A stretch of DNA of 27,844 nucleotides from positions 1 to 27,844 of the forward strand of contig CAZPJD010000024.1 of the NCBI GenBank assembly GCA_964586775.1, written 5' to 3'. The position numbers and the translations under genes are program-made. Numbering within the stretch: position 1 is the stretch's first letter; every line of letters begins with the position of its first letter. Source of the DNA: JADLEX01 sp964586775. GTDB lineage: Bacteria; Lernaellota; Lernaellaia; JACKCT01. This document shows positions 6,942 to 15,146 of this stretch, piece after piece. The notes beneath the pieces were generated by a model. That model did not search any database. It had not been told where the DNA came from and was given only the letters and a program-made list of their open reading frames with translations.

Positions 6942-9599
6942 TCAGCGCCAGTCGTCGTTCTTGCGGATCTCGAAGTCTCTCGGCGGGTCGATCGCCTCCA
7001 TGAACCCCAGCGGGTCTTCGATCTTGGACTGCGCTATGAGCGGAGCGCGGCGAAGCTCGACTCCCTCGGCTGCAAGATACGGAACGTGGTGAAACGATAT
7101 GATCACGTGCCCGTCCTCGGCTTTGACGTTCCGGAGGCGGATGACATCTGTCGCGGCGTCCAGATCGCCGCTCCCGGCGAGAAACCAGTTGGGGACGCGG
7201 TCGAGCGAATACGAGACGAATCCGTCTCGCGCGCGCTCGCGGCGCGCCATCGCGTACCGGTCGAGCCGCGAGATCGACTTCGGCGTCCAGGCGATCACCC
7301 ACTTGACGTTGTAGACGCGAAAATATTCGGTTAGTCGCTCGTCGCTCAGGGACTCGATGGGTTCGCCCAAAAGAACACCCGAGGCGAAATCAGGATAAGC
7401 GAACCGGGAATAGACGATTGGGTGAAAACCGTTTGCGTACAGCCGCCCCCTGGGCAGGAACGCCCCCGCGTGAAGCTGATGCGCCGGTTCCTGCGATGCG
7501 TCGGGCATTTCTTTCCATTGTTCGAAGAGGATTCGCCCGGAGGTGTCCGTGGAGTCCACGATCCAATTCCGCAGTTCGACGATCTCTTCGGGAAAACGTG
7601 TGCGGAGCGGCTCGATGGCGAGGCGGATTTTAAACATCGACCCGAAACAGAACGCAATGACCGTGATGGCGGCGCCTGCGGCCAACGTCTTTCGATATCG
7701 ATGCCGAAAACGACGTTCGAGTCCGTCAAGGATCTCCATGCGTTCCACGGCGATGCCCGCCGCCGCGAGCAGCAACAGGTTGAGCGGAACGACCAGACGA
7801 AGCGGCTTGAGTTCCCGGAGCGCCGGCATCCAGTCGCTGGCGTAAGCGACGAACGCGCAATACGCGATCGCACCGGCCAAAGCCGCAAAGAGCCTCTTCT
7901 CGCCGCACAACAGGATGGCGCGAAGACCCCAAACGCCGGCGACAAGAATCAGCCAGCGCAGGATGAGCAACCCGGCCATGCCGCGATGCTCCCACGGCGG
8001 GAAATACACCGTGGTGGAGAAGAAATCGAATGCGAGCTGTCGGAACCCGGCATCCTTGTAAAATGGGCTCGCATCCGTGGTCATGAACGGGGCAAATGCG
8101 GGTGCGGGCAGAATCCAATACGCGTTGACGGCGAATACCACGCCGGCGACGATCAGACTTTTCCAAATGATCCGCGCGCTCCATTCACGCCAATATGCTG
8201 CGTAAAATGCCATGGCGACGGGCACGATGATGATGACGGTGGATTTGTGCGTAAGCACGTAGACCGGGAGCAAAATCAGGAGCCGGAAATACGCCGCCTT
8301 CCCGCCCGAGGATACGAATCGCCAGAACACGGCGTAAAAGTAGATCGATCCGTAAAGGGCGAGCGCCGAGGCCGAATCGCCGACGAGGCCGAGAAACGCG
8401 GGGAAGTAGCCGATGAAATAGAGAAATCCCAGACAGGTCGCCGCCAGAGCGGTCTGCACCCCCATCCCATAGTGGCGAAAACCCCGATAGAGCGCGATGG
8501 GCATCAATGCGGCGAACAGGAAGAAAGTTGCCTGCAGCCAAAACGCCATGTGGCGAAAGCCGGTCAGCACCCCCGCCAGCACCAGCGGTCCCTGCGCCTC
8601 GAGAAATCCCGTCAAATGAGCGCCGGCGAACCAGTCTGGAAGAAACGCCCACAGGTCCCGCGAAGCTCGCCAGGCTTCGCCGATGTAATCGGCGATGAAA
8701 ACGTGCGCGAAGTGGTCGTATGAAAGGATCGGAACGTCCCGCAAGATGTCCGAAGGATTCTCGAACGCGAGCCCGGCGAGAAGCAGTTGAATGAGCGCCA
8801 GCAAACCGACGATCACCGACGCGGCCAACGACGCCGATGGCTCGCGTTCGGAACCGACGTGCCGTTCGTCGCGTCGTTTGCGATATCGCGCGATCAGGCG
8901 CAGTGACTGCCAGGTATTCCGAAACACCCGCAGCTTGCTCGCGCTATCCTTGCGGTCGTAGCGATACCGATGCGGCACCTCGTCGAACCTTCGATCGAGC
9001 TGGGCCAAACGCAAAAGAAGCTCCGTATTCGCGCTGAAGTCCGGGAACAGGAACGGCGACTCGTCGCTTCGAAACAGGGGCCTCAGCGCTCCCGCCCGAT
9101 ACAGCCGAAAAAAGATGGTGTAATCGGTCACGCCGGGCACGGACACGAGCGATCGAAACAGAAAATTGCCGAAACGACTCAGGAACAGTCTCGAAAGCGG
9201 AAATCCTTCGTAACGGCCGCCACCGATGTTACGGCTGGCGATCACCGCATCGGCACCGTCGTCCAGACGCCCAAGCATGTCGGGGAGAATCGAGAGATCG
9301 TTCGATCCGTCCGATTCGATGACGCCGATCGCGTCGTTGTCCCCGCATCGAGACAGGGCGTGACGTATTCCGGTCGTGAACGTGGCCGCGATGCCGCGAT
9401 TCCGCTCGTGACGCAAGAGCGTAACGCTCCCCTCGCGCGCCAACTCGTCAAGGATTTCGACGCTGTTGTCGCGGCTGCCGTCGTCCACCAGAACGAGCTG
9501 AAATCCGCGCTCGACCGCGCGGCCGATACGCAGGGCTTCGGCGACGAAGTGCCGGATCTTCGAGCCCTCGTTGAACGCGGGAGCGATCAGATAGAGCAA
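6942..9599 (-). CDS. Fusion: GT2 polyprenyl-phosphate sugar synthase plus GT-C-like membrane protein
   Basis: 885 aa. Residues 1-245 are a GT2 domain of the DPM1 type: PAFNE (7-11), VDDGSRD (38-44), ESDGSND (95-101, in place of the common DxDG), SRNIGGG, VTDYTIFFRLYR, and VPHRYRYDRKDSASKL near the end. Such domains make polyprenyl-phosphate-linked sugars at the cytoplasmic face. From about 260 on the protein has roughly a dozen membrane spans. An early loop (SYDHFAHVF, then LPDWFAGAHL) resembles the first loop of YfhO or PTPS-related GT-C-like proteins, and a soluble beta-rich tail follows (about 700-885). It could therefore make and use a lipid-linked sugar in one chain (inference). The only start after an in-frame stop is TTG at 9599, with a poor Shine-Dalgarno. 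It lies 71 bp downstream of the DUF805-SRPBCC gene on the same strand. Confidence 0.85.
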   Translation of the reverse strand: MLYLIAPAFNEGSKIRHFVAEALRIGRAVERGFQLVLVDDGSRDNSVEILDELAREGSVTLLRHERNRGIAATFTTGIRHALSRCGDNDAIGVIESDGSNDLSILPDMLGRLDDGADAVIASRNIGGGRYEGFPLSRLFLSRFGNFLFRSLVSVPGVTDYTIFFRLYRAGALRPLFRSDESPFLFPDFSANTELLLRLAQLDRRFDEVPHRYRYDRKDSASKLRVFRNTWQSLRLIARYRKRRDERHVGSEREPSASLAASVIVGLLALIQLLLAGLAFENPSDILRDVPILSYDHFAHVFIADYIGEAWRASRDLWAFLPDWFAGAHLTGFLEAQGPLVLAGVLTGFRHMAFWLQATFFLFAALMPIALYRGFRHYGMGVQTALAATCLGFLYFIGYFPAFLGLVGDSASALALYGSIYFYAVFWRFVSSGGKAAYFRLLILLPVYVLTHKSTVIIIVPVAMAFYAAYWREWSARIIWKSLIVAGVVFAVNAYWILPAPAFAPFMTTDASPFYKDAGFRQLAFDFFSTTVYFPPWEHRGMAGLLILRWLILVAGVWGLRAILLCGEKRLFAALAGAIAYCAFVAYASDWMPALRELKPLRLVVPLNLLLLAAAGIAVERMEILDGLERRFRHRYRKTLAAGAAITVIAFCFGSMFKIRLAIEPLRTRFPEEIVELRNWIVDSTDTSGRILFEQWKEMPDASQEPAHQLHAGAFLPRGRLYANGFHPIVYSRFAYPDFASGVLLGEPIESLSDERLTEYFRVYNVKWVIAWTPKSISRLDRYAMARRERARDGFVSYSLDRVPNWFLAGSGDLDAATDVIRLRNVKAEDGHVIISFHHVPYLAAEGVELRRAPLIAQSKIEDPLGFMEAIDPPRDFEIRKNDDWR

Positions 9600-9670
9600 T
9601 TCACGTTCCGTAGGTGCGCGGCGGGCTCAATCGTGGCCGATTTCCTCGTTTTCGCCAAGGCCGATCGTCG

Positions 9671-11056
9671 TCAACGAATCGCACCCGAGCCGTCGCCCTC
9701 GGCCAGATTCCGGATGTGCCCGAGCACGCGCCGATGAATGGCGTGGATGATCCCGTCGGACCACAGCCGCCAATACGCCTCGGGCCAGATGTTGTGCCGA
9801 TACCACGTGGTGCCGGTCAGCCGCGTGCCGCCGCCCGCGAGGGGCTCCAACAAAAATCGTCCCCGCTCGCTGACGAGAAAGTCGTCCAGGTGCGGCGCGT
9901 CGACGTGGTCCTTCCACGACCATTCGTCCATCGGGCGCGGTTGAGCCACCACATCGAACTCCAGCCGCCGCGGTTCGTCCCAAACGGTGATCGGCTCGAC
10001 GAACGCGCCGGTCGAAAACTCGCAGTGCCGCACCGCGCCCACGCCGGTGCCCTCGATGCGTGCGCGCGTGGGATACGCGATGCCGACGCGAAAGACCGTT
10101 TCAGTGGGCGGCGGCAATTCGGCGAACGCGATGACGTGCCGCCACACCACCTCGGGCGGCGCGGCAATGTCGATGGACGTGTGAACGGGCAGCACCGCGG
10201 GCGAGGGTCCCGCCTGATACTCCGCGCCCATGAGCGTCGGGAGCGCGACGAGCATCGCCAGCGCGGCGCCTACGGCGGATTGGCTTCCGGCCGCCCCCGC
10301 GCTGACCATGCCCCACCCGACGAGACCACCCAGCACCGCGAGCGTCACGGCCAGCGGCGTCGCCATGATGATGCAAAAGAGCCCTTCCCACGCCGCGAAG
10401 AAAATGATCGCGCCGGTCATCAGCACCGACGCCCCGGCGATGGCGATACACATGCCGAGTGGACGCGGGCGACGCACCGACGCGAGCAACACGGCGAAGA
10501 GCCCCTGCGCGAACGGGATGCCGACGAAGAGCCCCCAACCGTACTGCCGCAGCGCGTAGATCCCGAGCGCGCCGACGGGCAACAGGGTGATGGGCGCGAC
10601 CGCCATGCCGAACATCGCCGAACCCAGCGCACTCTCGGGCAGCCACCGCAGCCAGCGCGGACTTTCCGCGTCCCGCGCGGTCGCGGCGGACGGCGCGAAG
10701 GCGAGCGCCGCGAAAAAGAGCAAATTGACGAACGGCACGAAAAAGACCGGCACCAGCCAAACGGGCCAGCCGATTTCGCGCAAACGCTTGGCCGTGAGCG
10801 CGGTGCCGAGCCAGATGAACGGAATCGCCGTCGCAAGCATCGCGGCCGCGAACGCGCCGTCCTCGGGACGCAGTTGCAGAAGCGTCGCGCCCAGACCGGG
10901 AAACCAATATTGGAGCGGGTCCCACGGGCGGTCGAACACCGCGGCGACGATACGGTCGGCGTTGTATTTCACCGCCATCGCGACGACGCCCACCATCGCG
11001 AAGGTGCGCCGATTCACGAGGCCCGAAACGCGCCACAAGTCCAGAAACGTCGTCAC
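9671..11056 (-). CDS. DUF805-like membrane domain fused to SRPBCC (START-like) domain
   Basis: 461 aa from a GTG at 11056 (GGGAGG lies 4 bases upstream). The frame continues upstream to 11263, but that extension is Arg-rich, has no membrane or secretion features and overlaps the divergent gene. Residues 1-275 are hydrophobic. The N-terminus (LWRVSGLVNRRTF) and the segment TAKRLREIGWPVWL (about 88-101) match the DUF805 pattern of a membrane protein with a KRLxDIG-type loop. Residues about 291-461 look like an SRPBCC/polyketide-cyclase fold: SIDIAAPPEVVWRHV at the start, alternating beta strands, then GGTRLTGTTWYRHNIWPEAYW and a long terminal helix. SRPBCC domains bind hydrophobic ligands in a cavity. 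Function is unknown; lipid or small-molecule handling at the inner membrane is a guess. Confidence 0.8.
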   Translation of the reverse strand: MTTFLDLWRVSGLVNRRTFAMVGVVAMAVKYNADRIVAAVFDRPWDPLQYWFPGLGATLLQLRPEDGAFAAAMLATAIPFIWLGTALTAKRLREIGWPVWLVPVFFVPFVNLLFFAALAFAPSAATARDAESPRWLRWLPESALGSAMFGMAVAPITLLPVGALGIYALRQYGWGLFVGIPFAQGLFAVLLASVRRPRPLGMCIAIAGASVLMTGAIIFFAAWEGLFCIIMATPLAVTLAVLGGLVGWGMVSAGAAGSQSAVGAALAMLVALPTLMGAEYQAGPSPAVLPVHTSIDIAAPPEVVWRHVIAFAELPPPTETVFRVGIAYPTRARIEGTGVGAVRHCEFSTGAFVEPITVWDEPRRLEFDVVAQPRPMDEWSWKDHVDAPHLDDFLVSERGRFLLEPLAGGGTRLTGTTWYRHNIWPEAYWRLWSDGIIHAIHRRVLGHIRNLAEGDGSGAIR

Positions 11057-11160
11057 GCGACCTCCCGATGAACACGCATTCTCTGCCGAAAAACGGGCGG
11101 TAACCGGTATGACAAATGTCGGTCCATGTCGTTTTTCGCGCAAAGTACCCGCGCGACGCG

Positions 11161-11188
11161 TTGGCGCGCCGCGAGCCTCTGCTATGAT
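11161..11188 (+). promoter_or_regulatory. Sigma70-type promoter for the GT-C gene
   Basis: TTGGCG (11161-11166), a 16-bp spacer and TATGAT (11183-11188) preceded by TGC (extended -10) stand 26 bp upstream of the ATG at 11215. This is one of the better housekeeping-type promoter matches in the window. Confidence 0.55.
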
Positions 11189-11214
11189 GCGTTTGCCACG
11201 TCCACCGAGTTTCC

Positions 11215-12972
11215 ATGCCCGACCGCCAACGTCAGATCGATCCGGTTCGTGATCCGTCCGCACGAACGGCGACGCTCGGGCTCGGGCTCGTCATGGCGGC
11301 GTGCGTCGCGCATGCGAGCACGTACCCGTTTCTCGTGGACGACGCCTACATCTACTTCCGGTACGCGAAAAACTGGGTGGATGGCCTCGGCCCCGTCTTC
11401 AACGTGGGCGAAGCGGTCGAAGGCTACACGGGCTTTGCGTGGCTCGCATGGCTGCGCGTCGCCATGGGCATGGGCCTTCGTCCCGAGACCGCCGCGTTCG
11501 CGCTCGGATGGACGTGCAGCGTGCTCACCCTCGTCACCATCTATCGCGCGTGGCGACGCTGGTTCCCCGATCGCCCGGTCGCGCACGCCCTGATCGCCCC
11601 GGCGCTGCTCGCCGTGAATCGCACCTTCGTGGCGTGGAGTTCCGGCGGTCTCGAAACCGCGCTTTTCACGTTTCTCGTCACCATCGGCTGGGCGCGGCGA
11701 TTGGAAGAGCGCCACGAGCCGACCTGGATCCCGTGGTCGGGCCTGCTCTTCGCGGCGGCGACCCTCACGCGCCTCGAAGGGGCAATGTTTTTCGCGATGA
11801 CGCTGGCGGCCGAGGCGGCGCTCACGCTGCGAGAGCGACGCACGGGCCATCCCCGCCCCGTTCGCCCGCTGCGCTTCGCGATCGGCCTCGCACTCTTCGC
11901 CGTTCCCGTCGCCGCGCATCTGCTGTGGCGGCATCACGTCTACGGCGCGTGGCTACCCAACACGTTTTACGCCAAGGTTCCCGGTTGGCGCTTCGAGATC
12001 GGCCTACCGTATCTCGCCACCTTTCTGATCGAGCACGCCGCGTTTTTCGTCGCGCCGATCGTCCTCGCCGGTTTCGTCCGCCCGGGCGACGCGTGCCGGC
12101 GAGCGAACGTCGCGTTCGCGTGGGGCGTTGTCGCCGCGTACATGCTCTACATCGCGGCGGTGGGCGGCGATCACTTCGAGTACCGCCTGCTCCATCCGAT
12201 CCTGCCGATCCTCGCGCTGCTCGTCGCCGACGGATGCGCGGTGGTCGAGGGGCAGATCAAGAACGCGCGCTCGGCGGCAATCGCGCTCGCCGTGGCCGTT
12301 GCCCTCGTTTCAGGGCTCATTCCGCAGAAGCTCTCGCGCCCGTTCCGGCCCGGCGCGAAGCCCGTGACGTCTTTTCTGGGCGAGATGCAGTTCGGCACCT
12401 TCGCGCGCATTCCGCCCTTTGCGCAGTGGTTCGATCTGTTCAACCGCACCTATGCGCCGGTCGCCGCGCACCTGGCGGGAATCCGCATCGAGAACCTGCG
12501 TTATGGGCAAAACGCTCAGATCGCGCAGGCGAAGCAGCTTCGCGTCGCGATGGACGCGGGGCTCGTGCGCCCAAGCGACGTGATCGCGCTGGGGCCCGTC
12601 GGCATCATCCCGTACATGACCGGACTCACAACCGTCGACATCTTCGGTCTGACCGATGCGATGGTCGCGCGCTCGCCGCAGCCGGGCAGCGGCCTCGTGG
12701 CCCACGAAAAGCAGGCCCCGTGGTCGTACCTGAAAAAGCGCGGTGTCGCGTTCATCCCGCTCGACAGCATGGGCTTTTTCCAGAGCCGCCAGGATATCGA
12801 CCGGTACCGCAAGCCCGGCAGCCGCGACTTTTACGTCGCTCAGATCGGCAACGGATTCTTCGCGTTTTACTCCACGCTGCCGCGCGCGAAGATTTTGGAG
12901 ATGATGATGACACGCGGTTTCGCCGTGCACCATTTCAAGGACGGCGAGGCGATCGGCATGGTCGGCAAATGA
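11215..12972 (+). CDS. GT-C membrane glycosyltransferase (AftB-like)
   Basis: 585 aa with about ten membrane spans. The first periplasmic loop carries VDDAYIYFRY (D42, D43), then GPVFNVGEAVEGYTGF (59-74). This order of motifs (DDA-[IV]-R, VFNxGExVE) matches the N-terminus of the mycobacterial arabinofuranosyltransferase AftB (GT89) as I recall it, and of related GT-C enzymes. Further conserved points are SSGGLET (142-148), TRLEGA (185-190) and YGAWLPNTFYAKV (243-255). The C-terminal third is soluble and periplasmic. It should move a sugar from a polyprenyl-phosphate donor to an envelope acceptor; the sugar is not predictable. The ATG at 11215 has a weak ribosome site, but a good promoter lies just upstream. 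A paralogue with the same motifs begins at 27032. The metal-binding lipoprotein gene follows after 59 bp. Confidence 0.85.
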   Translation: MPDRQRQIDPVRDPSARTATLGLGLVMAACVAHASTYPFLVDDAYIYFRYAKNWVDGLGPVFNVGEAVEGYTGFAWLAWLRVAMGMGLRPETAAFALGWTCSVLTLVTIYRAWRRWFPDRPVAHALIAPALLAVNRTFVAWSSGGLETALFTFLVTIGWARRLEERHEPTWIPWSGLLFAAATLTRLEGAMFFAMTLAAEAALTLRERRTGHPRPVRPLRFAIGLALFAVPVAAHLLWRHHVYGAWLPNTFYAKVPGWRFEIGLPYLATFLIEHAAFFVAPIVLAGFVRPGDACRRANVAFAWGVVAAYMLYIAAVGGDHFEYRLLHPILPILALLVADGCAVVEGQIKNARSAAIALAVAVALVSGLIPQKLSRPFRPGAKPVTSFLGEMQFGTFARIPPFAQWFDLFNRTYAPVAAHLAGIRIENLRYGQNAQIAQAKQLRVAMDAGLVRPSDVIALGPVGIIPYMTGLTTVDIFGLTDAMVARSPQPGSGLVAHEKQAPWSYLKKRGVAFIPLDSMGFFQSRQDIDRYRKPGSRDFYVAQIGNGFFAFYSTLPRAKILEMMMTRGFAVHHFKDGEAIGMVGK

Positions 12973-13031
12973 TGTTCGTCGAACGCTCGGTGGCGCCCTC
13001 GCGCTTTTCACGCGCGTCCGTTTCTGTTTGA

Positions 13032-14102
13032 ATGTTTCCCATGCGATTTCGTCTTGCGTTGGAAATGCATTTTCGCCTCGCCGTCGCCGTGCTGGCCGCG
13101 CTCGCAATTTTCGCGGCGGGTTGCAGGGACGTGGAAGTTGGCGTCACGACGGTCAAGCCCGAGGACGCCGCCAAGCAGAAGGCCAAGCCCTTCATGGAAC
13201 TCAAGCGCCCCGGCGAGGACCTGACGAAGCCCCTCGTCGTGTGCAGCACCGCGCTGGTCGCCGATCTTGTCACGCGCCTCGCGGGCGACTGGGTGCGCGT
13301 GCAGGTGTTGGTGCGACACCGCGACGACCCCCACGCCTATCGCCCGCGCGCCGAGGACACCATCGCGGTGCGCGATGCGCAGCTCACCGTCGCGGTCGGG
13401 CTGCGTTTCGAGACCCGTATGCGCGAGACCATCGACTTCGCGGGCCGACGCGCCCTTTTGCTAGGCGAGATCCCCGACCTGTCGCTGGTACGCGCGCCGG
13501 ATGCCCCGCCCGATTCGCACATTTGGTGGAGCGTGCCCAACTACATCCTGTGCGTCGAAAAGGTGCGCGACACGCTCATCCGCATGTGGCCGCAACAAGA
13601 AGCCACGTTTCGCGCGAACGCCGACGCCTATGTCGCGCAGCTTCGCGAACTCGATGCCGAGACCAAGATCGCGGCCGCGAAAATCCCGGAATCGAAACGT
13701 GTGATCGTGACGGTGCATGACGCGCTCAAATACTTCGCGCGCGACTTCGGCTTTCGCACCATGGCGCCCATGAGTCTGCAGACCGAGATGACCGTGGAGG
13801 ACGCGCAGCTCGTCGCCATCGCCGACGCCCTCGCCAAGGACAAGGTGCCCGCCGCGTTCAAGGAGGCGTCCGTCGCGAACGAGAAGAACCTGCTGATCGA
13901 GCGGATCGTCGCGCTGGCCAAGGAGCGCCACGGCCACGATGTACGCATCCCCGGCATGCTCTACACCGACAATCTCGAGCGGCCCGGGCGACTCGGCGGC
14001 GACTACATCAGTGCATTTAAGCTGAACTTCAAGCTGATCCACGACGCCATGACGGGCCAGTCCGCGCCGGAATACTTCTCCGCTTTCGCCGAGGGCGGCT
14101 GA
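13032..14102 (+). CDS. TroA/ZnuA-type metal-binding lipoprotein (ABC transporter solute-binding protein)
   Basis: 356 aa. A signal peptide (residues 1-30) ends in the lipobox FAAGC, with lipidated C31; a second in-frame ATG at residue 4 could be the true start. After a linker, the solute-binding fold begins at PLVVCSTALVADLVTRLAG. The four metal ligands of the TroA family all have counterparts: H101 (DDPHAYRPR), H163 (DSHIWWS), H229 (VTVHDALKYF) and D313 (YTDNL). A long helix (RETIDFAG through to DSHIWW and beyond) joins the two lobes, as expected. It should bind Zn2+ or Mn2+ in the periplasm and pass it to an ABC permease. No permease or ATPase gene is adjacent, and the usual His-rich loop of ZnuA is missing. 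It may serve a transporter encoded elsewhere or act as a metal buffer. Confidence 0.9.
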   Translation: MFPMRFRLALEMHFRLAVAVLAALAIFAAGCRDVEVGVTTVKPEDAAKQKAKPFMELKRPGEDLTKPLVVCSTALVADLVTRLAGDWVRVQVLVRHRDDPHAYRPRAEDTIAVRDAQLTVAVGLRFETRMRETIDFAGRRALLLGEIPDLSLVRAPDAPPDSHIWWSVPNYILCVEKVRDTLIRMWPQQEATFRANADAYVAQLRELDAETKIAAAKIPESKRVIVTVHDALKYFARDFGFRTMAPMSLQTEMTVEDAQLVAIADALAKDKVPAAFKEASVANEKNLLIERIVALAKERHGHDVRIPGMLYTDNLERPGRLGGDYISAFKLNFKLIHDAMTGQSAPEYFSAFAEGG

Positions 14103-14225
14103 GTTCGAACCCTCGTATGAATTCTCACCAAAACGCGTGAAACCCGACGGGCGTCATGGATTTTCATTCGCGCGCGTCGCATGGTCACCTTTTCGCATCG
14201 GGCTTCGATGCAGGGAGTACGGTCA

Positions 14226-14966
14226 ATGGCCATGGAGAGACGCACGCGGTTGGTGTTCCTGCTTTTGTTCGCGGTTCTCGCGCTCAACATCGCTGCCTGC
14301 GGAGGCGACGACGACGACCAGAGCGTGAATGGCAGCGGAGGCGGGACGTCGAATACGAGCGGCGGCGACGACGATGGGGGTGACGACGACACGGACGACG
14401 ACGACTCTGACGATGACACGTCCGATGACGATACGGACGACGACGATTCCGCCGATGACGACGCCGGCGATGACGATGCCGACGACGACACGGGCGACGA
14501 CGACTATCCGCTCGACATCGGCGACACCGTGCCCGACTGGTCGCTGCTCGCCCACGACGGTACCACGGTGACGCTGTCCGACTACCTGGGCCAGTACGTC
14601 CTGCTGTCCACAAATCCCAAGGCGAACACCGCCGTGTGCTCGCTTCAGATGAAATCGCTCGACGACTACGCGCCGGACTTCTGGAGCCGCAACGCGGTGC
14701 CCTTCGGCACGTCGGCCGACACGCACGCCGTGCAGGTCGATTGGGCCGAAAACTGCGAGCTCGAAAACGTGCTGCTGCTCGCCGATATCGACCCCAAGGG
14801 CGCGGTGGCGAACATGTTCGGCCTCTACAACTCCGCGTCCGGCACCGATGTGCGCGGCAATGCCCTGATCGATCCGACCGGCGTGCTGGTGTGGATCAAG
14901 TCCTACCCGGCCTCGCAGGTCCCCGACTTTCAGGAGATCCTCGACTGGCTCGACGACAACGGGTGA
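14226..14966 (+). CDS. Lipoprotein-anchored peroxiredoxin (AhpC/TSA family) with Asp-rich tether
   Basis: 246 aa. The start chosen is ATG 14226, 8 bases after AGGGAG (14212-14217); ATG 14232 is an alternative, and the earlier in-frame ATG at 14181 would spoil the signal peptide. The signal peptide MAMERRTRLVFLLLF... ends at C25 in the lipobox NIAAC. Residues 28-93 are a Gly/Ser/Asp tether dominated by DDD repeats. The thioredoxin-fold domain runs from about 94 to 246: GDTVPDWSLLAHDG, then the peroxiredoxin active site P131-KAN-T135-AV-C138 (PxxxTxxC), and R210 in RGNALIDPTGVLVW. C177 is a possible resolving Cys. It should reduce peroxides with C138 as the peroxidatic residue, on a membrane surface outside the cytoplasm. 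The reductant is unknown. The acidic tether matches that of the small lipoprotein at 6388. Confidence 0.9.
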   Translation: MAMERRTRLVFLLLFAVLALNIAACGGDDDDQSVNGSGGGTSNTSGGDDDGGDDDTDDDDSDDDTSDDDTDDDDSADDDAGDDDADDDTGDDDYPLDIGDTVPDWSLLAHDGTTVTLSDYLGQYVLLSTNPKANTAVCSLQMKSLDDYAPDFWSRNAVPFGTSADTHAVQVDWAENCELENVLLLADIDPKGAVANMFGLYNSASGTDVRGNALIDPTGVLVWIKSYPASQVPDFQEILDWLDDNG

Positions 14967-15029
14967 GCGGGGGGTCGGGGGTCGAGGAACGCATTTGCGT
15001 CGGACGCATGCGGGCTCTGACGCGCAGGA

Positions 15030-15051
15030 GATGCGTTAACGCCGCATTTTT
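15030..15051 (+). terminator. Weak hairpin plus T tract after the peroxiredoxin gene
   Basis: ATGCG (15031-15035) pairs with CGCAT (15043-15047), leading straight into TTTTT (15047-15051). The stem encloses a 10-bp palindrome, GCGTTAACGC (15033-15042). It lies 65 bp after the peroxiredoxin stop and just before the promoter of the next gene. The short stem keeps confidence low. Confidence 0.35.
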
Positions 15052-15073
15052 CCCCTTCCTGTCCGCGCGATCG

Positions 15074-15082
15074 TGCTATAAT
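15074..15082 (+). promoter_or_regulatory. Extended -10 promoter element
   Basis: TGC-TATAAT (15074-15082) is a perfect consensus -10 with the TGn extension. No good -35 is seen at 16-18 bp (TTCCTG at 15056 would need a 15-bp spacer), as is common for extended -10 promoters. It should drive the kinase-like gene, whose ATG is 64 bp downstream. Confidence 0.55.
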
Positions 15083-15146
15083 CGCTTCATCGGCGTTCTT
15101 TGATTCATGACGGTGAGCCCATTGGGGCGGCGGACGGAGGCATGTC

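Noticed and set aside
5008..7302. 764-codon minus-strand open frame across the epimerase and Asp-rich lipoprotein
   Set aside because: It is antisense to two well-supported genes. The VVVVIVVRIV runs are just the reverse complement of the Asp codons.
11057..11263. N-terminal extension of the DUF805-SRPBCC frame
   Set aside because: The 69 extra residues are Arg/Gly-rich and overlap the divergent GT-C start and its promoter. The GTG at 11056 has GGGAGG just upstream and begins the DUF805-like sequence.
11301..13031. 576-codon Arg-rich frame overlapping the GT-C gene on the same strand
   Set aside because: Out-of-frame shadow; the true frame has membrane spans and GT-C motifs.
14360..14505. 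GAC/GAT repeats as a CRISPR-like or minisatellite array
   Set aside because: The repeats are in-frame Asp codons with irregular spacers of single codons, fully explained by the acidic tether of a lipoprotein.
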